Shown here in pieces: positions 54,901 to 64,000 of a stretch of 64,000 nucleotides of DNA. Source of the DNA: Plumapathes pennacea (Eukaryota; Cnidaria; Anthozoa; Antipatharia; Myriopathidae); contig OZ038467.1 of assembly GCA_964036295.1 (NCBI GenBank), positions 12,177,670 to 12,241,669 on the forward strand. Reading direction: 5' to 3'. Position numbers and translations under genes: made by a program. The number at the start of each line of letters is the position of its first letter. Within the stretch, counting starts at the first letter, position 1. Below the pieces are notes generated by a model, which saw only the letters and a program-made list of their open reading frames with translations, searched no databases and was not told the DNA's origin.

Positions 54901-56747
54901 TTCATTGGCTGAAAATAACAGCTTGGCATTTTTTGAAGCATGTACTGGTTAAACTCTGTCAAAGAAGTTTGAAAGAAATGCCATAAATGAGATGTTTTTC
55001 TGGTGTGGTTTCCTCAACCTACATGGTCATGTAGAAGTTCTGAACACTTCTGGTTCTCACTTCAATATTACAGTACTGTAGAAATATTGGCCTGCAAATA
55101 CAGCCGTCTCCCGTCGGGTAGCTCTTGAGCCCCCTCCCCTCTTTCTTGACAAAACATGAATGCACTTTTCACCCATGGCATTGTTGTTGGCACTGCTCAC
55201 ATACTGTAAGTTTTAAGTGCCTGATGTTGTGGTATTGTCAAAAACGTAAGTGCAATCACAGGGAATCCTGTTGGGTTTTGATATTTTTTAAGACATTGCT
55301 TCTTGAATTAAACAATGCTTACTTACTTTCATCATCGTCATCATCTTCACTTGTCCTGTTGGATGGGAACTGAAAGCAGTTGGTGATTTCAAGTTTCTTG
55401 TTCTGGATCAGTCCCAACAGCACTCCTTGTACCAATTCTCCTGCTGAACCTTCATCTTGACAATGCTTGATAATCTTCAACACAACCTGTCATTCAAAAT
55501 AAATATTTTCATTAACTAACTGTAGTTATCCACTTCAATATTGTGAATTGATTAATTTTTCCTGGGCTTTCTTGTTGTAAAGTGGTGTTCACTGGTATTC
55601 TCTGTACTGTATCTGCAGTTGATACTGTACTACATTCTTATATACAATGTACAGTACTGTACACTTAATGTGTATTGATTGCCTTTTCTCCATATTCCTG
55701 TCAAAATAACATTTTACTAACAAGTGCACACTGTCCCATTACCCACAACCATGGTCAAAAGTTGTTGAGACATTCTGTGCAGGGTATCAATATGCACAAA
55801 TGCCTATAAGGGGTTCATATTCCTTGCTTCAGCTCTCTCCCCCTCTGCTCTATTGTCATTGAATGTTGGCTCCTTGTGTGTGCATAGGCCAAACAGTACT
55901 CAACCACTCAACATTGATTTAACCTTTAAGAGGAAACTGTTTGAGTGATGTAATGAGAATTCCTAGTTTAATCAGCTTTCAACTTAGTAAGGTAACAAAA
56001 GCCAAGTTCTCCTTACTGTATGATATATTTTGGTGAGAAACTGTAGGAGAAAATTTAAGCTGATCAATGTTGAGTGGTTGAGTACTGGGAGCAAATATAG
56101 AATACCCGTCCACTCATAAATTATAATGTAAATTATTGTAGAACGAGGCAATGATATTCAATAGACTGTATTGTTATGGAAAGCAGTGGCCGGGTATTCT
56201 CCTGTATAAACTGATCGTGTTGAGAGAAGTATTTATTTGGGAGAGTACTGATAGTTTAGCCAGCTTGAACCAAAGCAGCAAGTGATTAATTTGGCAATGA
56301 GGGGATATGTGGAGAGGTAATCAAGATTCTAAAAACATGTGTTACTACGAGTCATAAATATATGAATCCTCGTGGAACGCTTAGAGCCAGCCACGTGTTA
56401 CAGTGTACATGTAGCAGATGTCAGACTACTGTGTTAGTTGACCCAGAATCAGATGGCTGTCAAAACAGTACAAAACCACGACAGCAAACCCACTAAACTG
56501 AAGAACATGAAACACGAAATCCACAAGGAAACATTTCAAATTTTACGTTGCGAAAATTTACAGAATGTGGACAGAAAAATCCTCGAATTAATTCCTTTGC
56601 TTGCTGGCACTTTAAAGATTTTTATGGCATTACACCAATTTATGATTTACTAACGTCATCTTTAGCAATGGTACATACCAGTCCATCTACTTGAACAAGA
56701 TCTATTTGATTGTTCGTTGTCTGCGAAGAACCTTTCCCCTCCGCCAT
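50841..56747 (-). CDS. EIF3H: Eukaryotic translation initiation factor 3 subunit H (7 exons)
   Basis: Exons in transcript order: 56679-56747, 55327-55486, 54448-54615, 53196-53295, 52516-52665, 51468-51603, 50841-51053. All have GT-AG junctions with matching phases, giving 331 residues against about 350 in vertebrates; the difference is a shorter N-terminus. Recognition: MAEGKG start, [55 protein letters not shown], a QQQQ-containing helix, and [10 protein letters not shown]-like C-terminal sequence. These are an MPN-domain protein without the JAMM zinc ligands, as expected for eIF3h. It works in the cytoplasm as part of the eIF3 complex on the 40S ribosome and pairs with eIF3f. It is head-to-head with the Src gene. 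Confidence 0.93.
51897..51954 (+). repeat. (AAT)n microsatellite
   Basis: About nineteen AAT units in intron 5 of eIF3h (between exons 51468-51603 and 52516-52665). Confidence 0.9.
52725..52966. mobile_element. MITE with GGGCCCGGTTTTTCAAA ends
   Basis: The left end GGGCCCGGTTTTTCAAA and GCTAATCCAGGATTA are mirrored at the right by TAATCCAGGATTAGC and TTTGAAAAACCAGGCCC. The same type is found half-preserved at 39225-39275 and 44280-44325. Located in the intron between eIF3h exons 4 and 5. Confidence 0.65.
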
Positions 56748-57002
56748 TTTAATTTTTGGATTTATGACGACAACCTCGTTCCCAGGGCCACACACGGAGC
56801 TGTCAGTCGAAACCCGGTCGGTGATTTGTCGGCGGGTTCCGAAAGGTTTCGGAAATGACGTTGGGCGATGCCAAAAGCGGCACAGTTTTTCATGTACACA
56901 TATAGACTGCAGTTCTTGTAGCCTTACAAGTTTAATATTGTCATACCAGTTGGAATTTGTGGCCGTAATCGTTCTCCTTCATAGCCCTTGTGGTCGTTTG
57001 GA
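56748..57002. promoter_or_regulatory. Bidirectional promoter between eIF3h and the Src gene
   Basis: Only 255 bp separate the two start codons, and the genes point away from each other. The region is more GC-rich than its surroundings (CCCGGTCGG, GGCGGGTTCCG) and has no obvious TATA box, consistent with a shared CpG-type promoter. Inferred from layout. Confidence 0.6.
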
Positions 57003-58071
57003 ATGGGATGCATCCACAGCAAGAAGAGCAAAAGCATCACTGCAGACACTGCCGAGTCGAAGACGAATCTCAGTGAGGAAGGATTCGACAATGTTAATGC
57101 CATAAAACCGAAGACTAAGTCGTCTGAGCCACTACCTCCGATACCAGTTGCTGATCGGTATGCGACCGATCAAGAGTCCGATCAAAAGAAGTTGGTGTAT
57201 GTTGCGCTGTATGACTACGATGGACGAACGAATGAAGATTTGAGTTTTAAGAAGGGAGAACGGCTAGAAATTGTGGATGATCACAATGGAGCAGACTGGT
57301 GGCAAGCCAAATCTTTGTCTACGGGCCTAACAGGTTACATTCCCAGCAACTACGTCGCTCCCGAATCTTCCCTCAAGAGTGAAGAGTAAGTGCAAAGACT
57401 CGTATTGCATTCATACAGTATTGTGAATATTTATTCATAATATTGTCGTTTTCAGTGAGAGATACTGTACAGCTGTGTATATTTCGGGATGGGTTCAATC
57501 TTCTTAAAAATAATAGATCCTGTTTAGGCCCAAGGGGAGCCCGACACAGCAAGATCGATCATTCGACTTTGCCGGTTGTCATTCGAATGTGTCACATTCA
57601 ATAACATATGATTATATTGTCGACTAATGCCACAGCACAGAGGTTTTCGACGGCTTTGAAAGCTGATTTGGCTTAAGTTGTTGGTAAAAGAACGTTATCT
57701 ATGCATCTTAGACTTTTGACATGGCTTTTATGATACACAGCTGCAATATTGTATCTAACTTACTGAACTACAACAATCTGGAAACATCCATGCATACTGC
57801 AAAAAGAAAAAAAAAAGCATAATATTGTAATGATATTATCATATATTTTAATTTTCCAGATGGATCCTTAATACATCCTAAAATATGTTTTGATATGAAA
57901 GGAATCTCTGAAATGAAAATAGTGGAAGAGGATCAGATTTCTTTGTAACAATGTGACCTACTCAACCATTTTAACAGTACTATTGCTCGAGTACACAAGT
58001 ACACTTAGCAGGAAAAACTGTGTGTTAGAACCGGTAGTGTGAAGTCTACAGCACTGAAAGTTTGTGAACAG

Positions 58072-58102
<31 letters not shown>

Positions 58103-60091
58103 AATGCCTGTTCTTTCCATTTCTGGGGAAAAGTTGTGTGACTTGATGGATTTACTGGTTCACAAGGTAAAGCAAGTGCGAACACAAGAGAATGAAAAAA
58201 TTTTCCGGTTGCTTGCTCTTGTGTTTTGCGCTTGCCTTATCAGTTGACCCAAAACTCCATTGATATAAAATTAAAAGCTTACATATGACCTTTGCATGAT
58301 TAAAACAATTTTTACCTTCTGCTAGGGTGCTATACTTACATATATATCTACAGGTATTGTGTCACCACACAATCTTCTGTAACGGTGCTCAACATTAATG
58401 CTTGCCCGCTTGCCTGGGGCAACCAAAAAAATCTGATTGGGCAAGTAAATCAGGTATATTAGTGATGGGGAGGTGAGAAGCCCTTTTTGGGGCCCTTTCT
58501 TAGGGTTTATAAAAAACATACCCTAGTGTTCTTGATTTTATGTCAAAGAATAATTGCATTAATTACATTATTTTACAAGCTTAAACAACATGCAAATGAC
58601 AAGCTGACTTCCCATCTTGATGCTTCTTTTTTCACCATGTTATTTTTATGCAGAGTTCTGGGCCATTGGCCTTTTTTAGGTCTGCATGTATTTAGGGTCC
58701 ACAAATTTGGCCTCATTCGCACCTCCCAATCACTAATGTATAAGACGAGGTTTTAGCCTTTTTGCGCATCATTTGCACCAGCTGTTGAAGTCACATTCTA
58801 TAGCCTGACACTTGCTGAACATTGCATTACTGCATTTACCAGTATTGCGAATGTTTGGGCAACTAAAATTGTATTATGGGCAAGTAAAACATCCAAGCCA
58901 GGTCAACATCTTACTGTTTCTTTCTTTTTTCCTAGATGGTACTGTGGAACCATTAAGAGATCTGAGGCAGAAAAACTCTTACTTATGCATGGAGAAAATG
59001 GTTCATTTCTGATCAGAGCCAGTGAGAGCAAACCTGGTGATTTCTCCTTGTCCCTGCGAGATGGTGACAATGTGAAACATTATCGCATCCGCAGTTTGGA
59101 TGGAGGAGGCTACTACATTGCTCACAGAGTTAAATTTCCCTCTCTGATTGAGCTTGTTGAACATTATCGCCAAGATTCCGATGGTCTCGTGACTCGGCTA
59201 ACTAAGCCATGTCCAATCAACCTTGAGAACCCTACAATAAGAGATCTGTCGTACAGCACAAAAGACCAATGGGAAATACCCAAGGAATCTATCAGACTTG
59301 TGAAGAAGCTCGGACAGGGACAGTTTGGTGAAGTTTGGGAAGGAATGTGGAATAACACAACTCCGGTGGCTGTGAAAACCCTGAGAACAGGTACCATGTC
59401 TCCTACGGCATTTCTGTCCGAGGCTCAAATCATGAAAAAACTACGTCATCCCAAACTAGTACAGCTGTATGCTGTCTGCACCCAAGAAGAACCCATCTAC
59501 ATTGTCACTGAACTCATGGAGAATGGGAGTTTACTGGAATATTTGAAAGGACCCGGCCGCGAACTGCGTCTGACGCATTTGATTTACATGGGAGCTCAGA
59601 TTGCTGCAGGAATGGCCTACCTAGAAATCAACAGCTACATTCATCGTGATTTGGCGGCACGGAATATTTTAGTTGGTAGCAACAACTTGGTTAGGATAGC
59701 AGACTTTGGACTGTCACGCTTGATTGATGAGGGAGAGTACAATGCCAGAGCAGGTGCTAAGTTTCCCATCAAATGGACTGCCCCTGAGGCTGCATTGTAC
59801 AATAAATTTACTATCAAATCCGACGTGTGGTCTTTTGGTATTCTCCTGACTGAACTCATCACATATGGTCGGGTACCCTACCCAGGAATGGGAAATGCAG
59901 AAGTCTTGGCCAAGGTTGAGATGAATTACCGCATGCCTTGCCCAAATGGCTGCCCACCAGCCTTGTATGAGATTATGATGAATTGCTGGAAACAGGAACC
60001 AGAGGACAGGCCAACATTTGAAACACTCCAGTGGCGTCTAGAAGACTTCTTCGTTATGGACTCAACCAATTATGCAGAGTCTGCCAATTAG
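57003..60091 (+). CDS. Src-family non-receptor tyrosine kinase (2 coding exons)
   Basis: Exons 57003-57385 and 58936-60091 join as SEE/WYCG and give 512 residues, typical for Src/Fyn/Yes. The start is the ATG in GAATGGGATGC, because MGCIHSKK carries the Gly2 myristoylation and Cys3 palmitoylation signals; an in-frame ATG five codons upstream would bury them. SH3 is at about 63-120 (ALYDYDG, WWQAKS, PSNYVAP), SH2 at 129-220 (FLIRAS with the phosphotyrosine Arg at 155), and the kinase at about 247-500: GQGQFGEV, Lys275, HRDLAARN at 364, DFG 384-386, activation-loop Tyr396, APE. A C-terminal Tyr507 stands where the Csk-phosphorylated inhibitory Tyr lies. It acts at the inner plasma membrane. SH2 and kinase share one exon, whereas vertebrate Src genes have many introns here. 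It diverges from eIF3h; a decayed relative lies at 20872-22601. Confidence 0.93.
58070..58100 (+). repeat. Poly-A tract in Src intron 1
   Basis: About 27 consecutive A residues in the single coding-region intron. Around 58340-58440 and 58850-58890 the intron also contains GCCCGCTTGCC and GGGCAAGTAAA-type pieces related to the nested MITE at 61905-62069. Confidence 0.7.
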
Positions 60092-61022
60092 ATTTAGAGA
60101 AGGTACCATTGATCTACAGTACTCTGTGGTAATGGAATGAAAAAGACATGGGTTGTAGTTCCAGATGACATATGTCGCTGTTGAAATTTATGAATGGTTT
60201 AATCTACAGTAGCAAAGGGCATTTCTAAATTTCAGAGACAACATTGTTTAACTAGACAATCAAGTTTCTCAAGGTATGCTTGTGCATCCCAACATATGAT
60301 CTAATTTCAAGGTAAGAATAACTATTTGCTTACTCCTGAGCAAAATGTTGTGGTGAATGGTTCTGAAAGCAGAAGTGTCTCCATTCATTGACTTGAAAGA
60401 ATAAGACAAAGTGAAACAGAGTTTACTGTGAAGTAAAAAAACTGGAGAGATGTTATTGCTGATAGTGCAGTACAGTGTAGGTGCAAAGTGTTGATGCACC
60501 CATTTTAACTTATAAGGAAAAAGAATCATAGAAATGTTTTAAAAATGGTGAACTTCTTGAAGTATTATTCAGTTGGATGCAATGTATGAGCTGGAGAGAT
60601 TTGAATTTGCATAGTACGCTAACGATTTGTAAAGTGTGTAAAGTGGAATAATGAGAAAGATTCCAACAGGAGGAGTTCCAGATGTTTTAACAATACAACC
60701 TTGGTCTGTTAACAGAGTTTAGATTATTTATAAGTACCATGCACCAGGCTGTTATTTCATTAATAACATGCATACAATAATTTCTGCATTCTGATTGGCT
60801 GAGTGCACGTCAATTTATCCCAAACAGTGCAGAAATGTGAAATTAAAATTGCCGACTGCTGGCGTGCATATGTGCGAAGCTGAACAAAACAAAAGGGCGT
60901 GTTTTTATTCCTCAGGACGAATCCAATTCTGTTTGCGAGAAAACAAAGTTCTTGAGAGACGCTTGTGAATTGTAAGGAAATTGAAAAAAATTTGTGCAAT
61001 GTAAATTATTGTATGCATGCAA
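60092..61022. other. Src 3' UTR and non-coding DNA
   Basis: No further coding sequence. The 3' UTR end was not placed with confidence. Confidence 0.4.
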
Positions 61023-61550
61023 ATAATCACATGATTTCTCGTAGTGCAATTTTGGAATAAATAAACACTCGTAAATTTTTCAAAGACCACAATTTTGTGG
61101 TCTTTGAAAAATTTACTTGTGCTAATTTATTCCAAATTGCACTCGAAATCATGTGATTACCTATATGTACAAACTGAGATCATCTGGGTATACGTGCATG
61201 TACATGAGTGTCCAGTACACATAGAGGATATTACACGGTGGCACGAAGATGTGAATTTTATTTTCTCGTGGTACAAACAATATTTTACGAACGAGTGCTT
61301 CGCGAGTGAGTAAAATATTGTTTTTACCACGAGAAAATAAAATCCATATCTTCAAGCCGCCATGTAATTTTCTTTTTATATTAGACACAAGTGTTTTACG
61401 AGAAATTGCACAAACAACCGTGCAAAAGCGGGAAATGACACAAACAATATCCTCACTAGTGAGGATATGGAAAATATGCCACTTGGGTCCCGGATGTAGT
61501 TTCGTATGGATTTTACGCACGGTATATTTTCCAGTAAAACACTCGTGTCT
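61023..61550. repeat. Cluster of three consecutive foldback elements
   Basis: Three hairpins stand in a row. 61023-61160: arms of about 67 bp meeting at CCACAATTTTGTGG. 61226-61375: arms TTTTATTTTCTCGTGG / CCACGAGAAAATAAAA around a short loop. 61383-61550: ends AGACACAAGTGTTTTAC / GTAAAACACTCGTGTCT with the perfect palindrome ATATCCTCACTAGTGAGGATAT at 61447-61468 inside. All are non-coding foldback MITEs. Confidence 0.75.
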
Positions 61551-61787
61551 ATATAATAAAATGTTATATTTTTGTAGGTTAGAACAATGCTTTGGCATAT
61601 TGAAAGTGCAGTATGTATTGCTTTTACTACCTTGATTGGCACAGCTGTGTGGAAGAAACTTCAGAAAGAACCATAGGAACTGTTACACAGAAATGATAGC
61701 CAATAATAGTTGTTTTGATTGTACCAGTCAAGAAACCCTCACCTTGCAAAGCTGTCAAGGGCACCTCATCATTGTTCCTTTTGTCCT

Positions 61788-62105
61788 GGGCCCGGTTGTT
61801 CAAAGAGAGTATAGCGCTATTCGCCAGATAAATCGCTATCCAGTGGATAGAATTAACCATTAAGCTTAATTCAGTCAACTGGATAAGAATTTATCCTGTG
61901 GATACAGTGCTTGACATTAAGGATTTAGGTTGGTTGCCCTTCAGACTGTAGATTGACTTCAAGCAATAGAAAGTTTCATAATTTCTAGTTGCCCGGCCCA
62001 GAATTTACCTGCCCGACCAAAAGTTTTGGTTGCCCCGGGCAAGCGGGCAACCGTTAATGTCGAGCGCTGGGATAGTGCTATCCACTCTTTGAACAACCAG
62101 GCCCT
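61788..62105. mobile_element. MITE with GGGCCCGGTTGTTCAAAG ends, interrupted by another MITE
   Basis: The ends are mirrored at the right by CTTTGAACAACCAGGCCC. The interior is split by an insertion at 61905-62069. Confidence 0.65.
61905..62069. mobile_element. Inner MITE nested in 61788-62105
   Basis: Inverted ends CAGTGCTTGACATTAA and TTAATGTCGAGCGCTG are flanked by GGATA on both sides (61900-61904, 62070-62074). It contains GGTTGCCC / GGGCAACC inverted pairs. Confidence 0.65.
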
Positions 62106-62603
62106 GGTGGCTAGCAAGGGTGGGGTGTGGGATCTTCTAGTACAATTGGCTTGAAAGCAACTGGCTTTGACTTAACAGCTAGGGCATTCCAAGTAGTATG
62201 TCCTACAACCATGGTCAAAAGTCCTTGGGACACCCTGATAATATATAACTACCAACTGAAGGAGGAATGGTTGGGGCCCATCCCACAAAATAGGTCTGAC
62301 TGAAGTGATATGAAAAATAGTCTCCCAACACTTTTGACTAGGGCTGTAGGGGTTTACATGAGGATACCAATGTCTACTGTTACAAATAGTGTACAGTAAG
62401 AACAATTTATAGGTAATATATAAAATGAGCAAAGAGCATCAATGTTGTTTGAAGATGAGGGATTACTTTTTAGTTCTCAGTTTATTTTTTAATTTGCCCA
62501 GCAATAACTAGGTTTCAGTCTCTCTTGGGACCAATCAGATGTAGAAACATCGTGAAATGGTCATTAAAATAAATGCAGGCAATATAATTTAAGAAATATA
62601 TAG

Positions 62604-62755
62604 CGAGGCTATATTACACAGGAACATGTTATATATTTCTTTTATAAAATAATATTAGTCAATAAAAGACGTACCATGTCAGCATGTCATACACTCTTAC
62701 ATAGTTATTTAAGCCATTCAGAATGCATGTAGTATCACAGTTATATAAAAAATCA
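62604..62755. repeat. Dispersed repeat 'C', copy 2
   Basis: It matches 30155-30320 (GAGGCTATATTACAC ... AGTTATATAAAA) with more differences than the other repeat pairs here, so it is an older copy. Confidence 0.55.
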
Positions 62756-63365
62756 GTAGAATCCCACTATTTCGAAGTCCCACAGGACATAAAAAAGTTT
62801 GAATTAGCAGGGTTTTGAAGTAACTAAGCAAGTCAAACTAGTCAAGCAAAAAATAAAAAGTAAAAAATAAAAAATAGGAAAGAAAGAAAGCCTGACACTC
62901 AGGTTAAAACCAAGTTCAAAGTAGCAGGGGTTGGCTGTATTATTTTTTGTCTATTGCAGCTGGTTGGTTGAGGGTTTTATTTTTGTAACGTTTTTGCAAG
63001 CTAAACACTTCACCAAAATATTACTTAAATATTATCTGTTTCATTTGTTTTTGAAATTAATATTTCTGCTGAGTTAATTATCAGACACCTGGACACCATC
63101 TTCCATTTTATAAAACTTTTGGACCATACCTTGTTAGCCTGTGAATACAGCCGCTCCTTCTTTCTTTCTGATTTCTTGTTAAATTCGTCTCGAGTGAACT
63201 GACCACGAAGACGATTTCTTCGTCAAATGCAAAGCGCCATGCATTCATGCTGCAGCGGAAGGGCGGAAATGAGTGACAGAAGCGGTGACACGTGATCGCG
63301 CTTTTGGTCCTCCGCGTGGGCTTGGGGCGAACTGTGTGAAACGGCGTCCCTCGTGGGACTTCAGC
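62756..63365. other. Non-coding DNA upstream of a possible gene
   Basis: A Tigger/pogo-like end (AGTAGAATCCCACTATTTCG) lies at about 62756. The last 200 bp become GC-richer, as expected near a promoter. Confidence 0.35.
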
Positions 63366-63394
63366 ATGGATGGCCAAGGAAATTCCAACGGAAG
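63366..63394 (+). CDS. Possible first coding exon of a gene running off the window
   Basis: An ATG in a GC-rich block encodes MDGQGNSNG and is followed by a good donor, AAG|GTTAGT. No partner exon could be confirmed, so this is a guess from context. Confidence 0.25.
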
Positions 63395-63751
63395 GTTAGT
63401 TCCAGTGTATAGTTATTTCACACTCATCGGAGCCTAATTTTTCACGAGCGACGCCTGCATGACCACAAGAGTTCTTATTTCACAGTGAAAAAAGCAGAGG
63501 CACGGGCCCTCCCGCCCAAAAAGTATAAAGATCAAATTTTTCTTGTGATCCGATATCTTTCGTGCTTGTGCTGGCGGCGTCGCTTGTGGAAACCGTGCAG
63601 TTTAATCCTCTCCCAGTATTAGCTTACACCAGTTGGGAGCATCTTTCTACGTTTTAAGTTCCAAGTCTGTGGCATTGTTTATATATATATATATGTATAT
63701 GTATCTGCAAAAGCTATACTTCTAAAAAAATATATGTAGTGCACATACAAG

Positions 63752-63833
63752 ATGGCGGAACAGCCAGTACCATGTACTGCCTGCAAGGCCAAATCATTGC
63801 CACATGCAAATACTCAAGAACTGAATGCAACAG
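63752..63833 (+). CDS. Possible coding exon starting MAEQPVPC
   Basis: AAGATGGCGGAACAG has a good start context. The frame runs 27 codons with a CTACK Cys pair and meets a donor-like CAG|GTTTGT. It could be an alternative first exon of the gene beginning near 63366, but joining that exon's frame to this one gives an early stop. Product unknown. Confidence 0.3.
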
Positions 63834-64000
63834 GTTTGTTTAATAACTTGTACAAAGTTAACTACAAAGATTTTCGACTGCAACGAAAACACAAAAGTCA
63901 TCAAAGTCATGTAAAGTTGCACTAACAATACTAAAATGGTTCTTTGGATAGCAATTTGCAGTCTGTAAACTAACAAAAGAGAACATTGGAGCAAAGGGTG

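Noticed and set aside
61306-61635. Open frames of about 110-145 codons across the foldback cluster
   Set aside because: They run through hairpin arms on both strands and lack any domain; symmetry produces them.

Overview
The window reads as animal nuclear DNA, most likely from an anthozoan cnidarian and plausibly a stony coral. It is AT-rich, carries GT-AG introns, is crowded with short inverted-repeat transposons, and holds gene types familiar from coral genomes: intronless rhodopsin-class receptors in local families, a TRAF-like RING protein, a Src kinase, and secreted PAN/EGF/fibrinogen-like proteins. The organism is inferred from gene content only; no marker gene names a species.

Layout. 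0-1.1 kb: intact class A GPCR. 1.9-8.1 kb: three-level nest of mobile DNA, with a young Ty3/gypsy LTR element (2881-7668, 5-bp target duplication, LTRs differing at one visible base) inside a Mutator-like element with long inverted repeats (2184-7853, 9-bp target duplication) inside an older repeat. 8.2-11.3 kb: decayed second gypsy fragment interrupted by a hAT-like element, then a tandem duplication. 12.0-18.4 kb: seven-exon TRAF-like RING/zinc-finger/coiled-coil gene lacking a MATH domain, with a 3.9-kb intron full of Helitron ends and helicase fragments, followed by a complete short Helitron. 20.9-22.6 kb: decayed Src-family kinase. 23-37 kb: mostly non-coding, with a truncated GPCR pseudogene, many MITE-like elements, the second copy of the older repeat, and a 1.7-kb mosaic minisatellite. 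37.5-38.5 kb: second intact GPCR. 38.7-48.9 kb: about 5.1-kb tandem segmental duplication, each half carrying a four-exon gene for a secreted 400-residue PAN-EGF-fibrinogen-like protein. 50.8-56.7 kb: seven-exon eIF3 subunit h gene on the minus strand. 57.0-60.1 kb: intact Src-family kinase gene, divergent from eIF3h across about 255 bp. 60-64 kb: foldback elements, nested MITEs and possible first exons of a gene running off the right edge.

The genes do not form one pathway. The themes are local duplication (GPCR family, Src pair, PAN-EGF-fibrinogen pair) with some copies decaying, and repeated transposon nesting whose order can be read because paralogous repeats preserve unoccupied target sites. 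I found no convincing new multi-gene system. The strongest leads are the reciprocal filled/empty transposon sites, the MATH-less TRAF-like protein with an expanding coiled coil, the DFG-altered Src relative, and the tandem secreted lectin-like genes.
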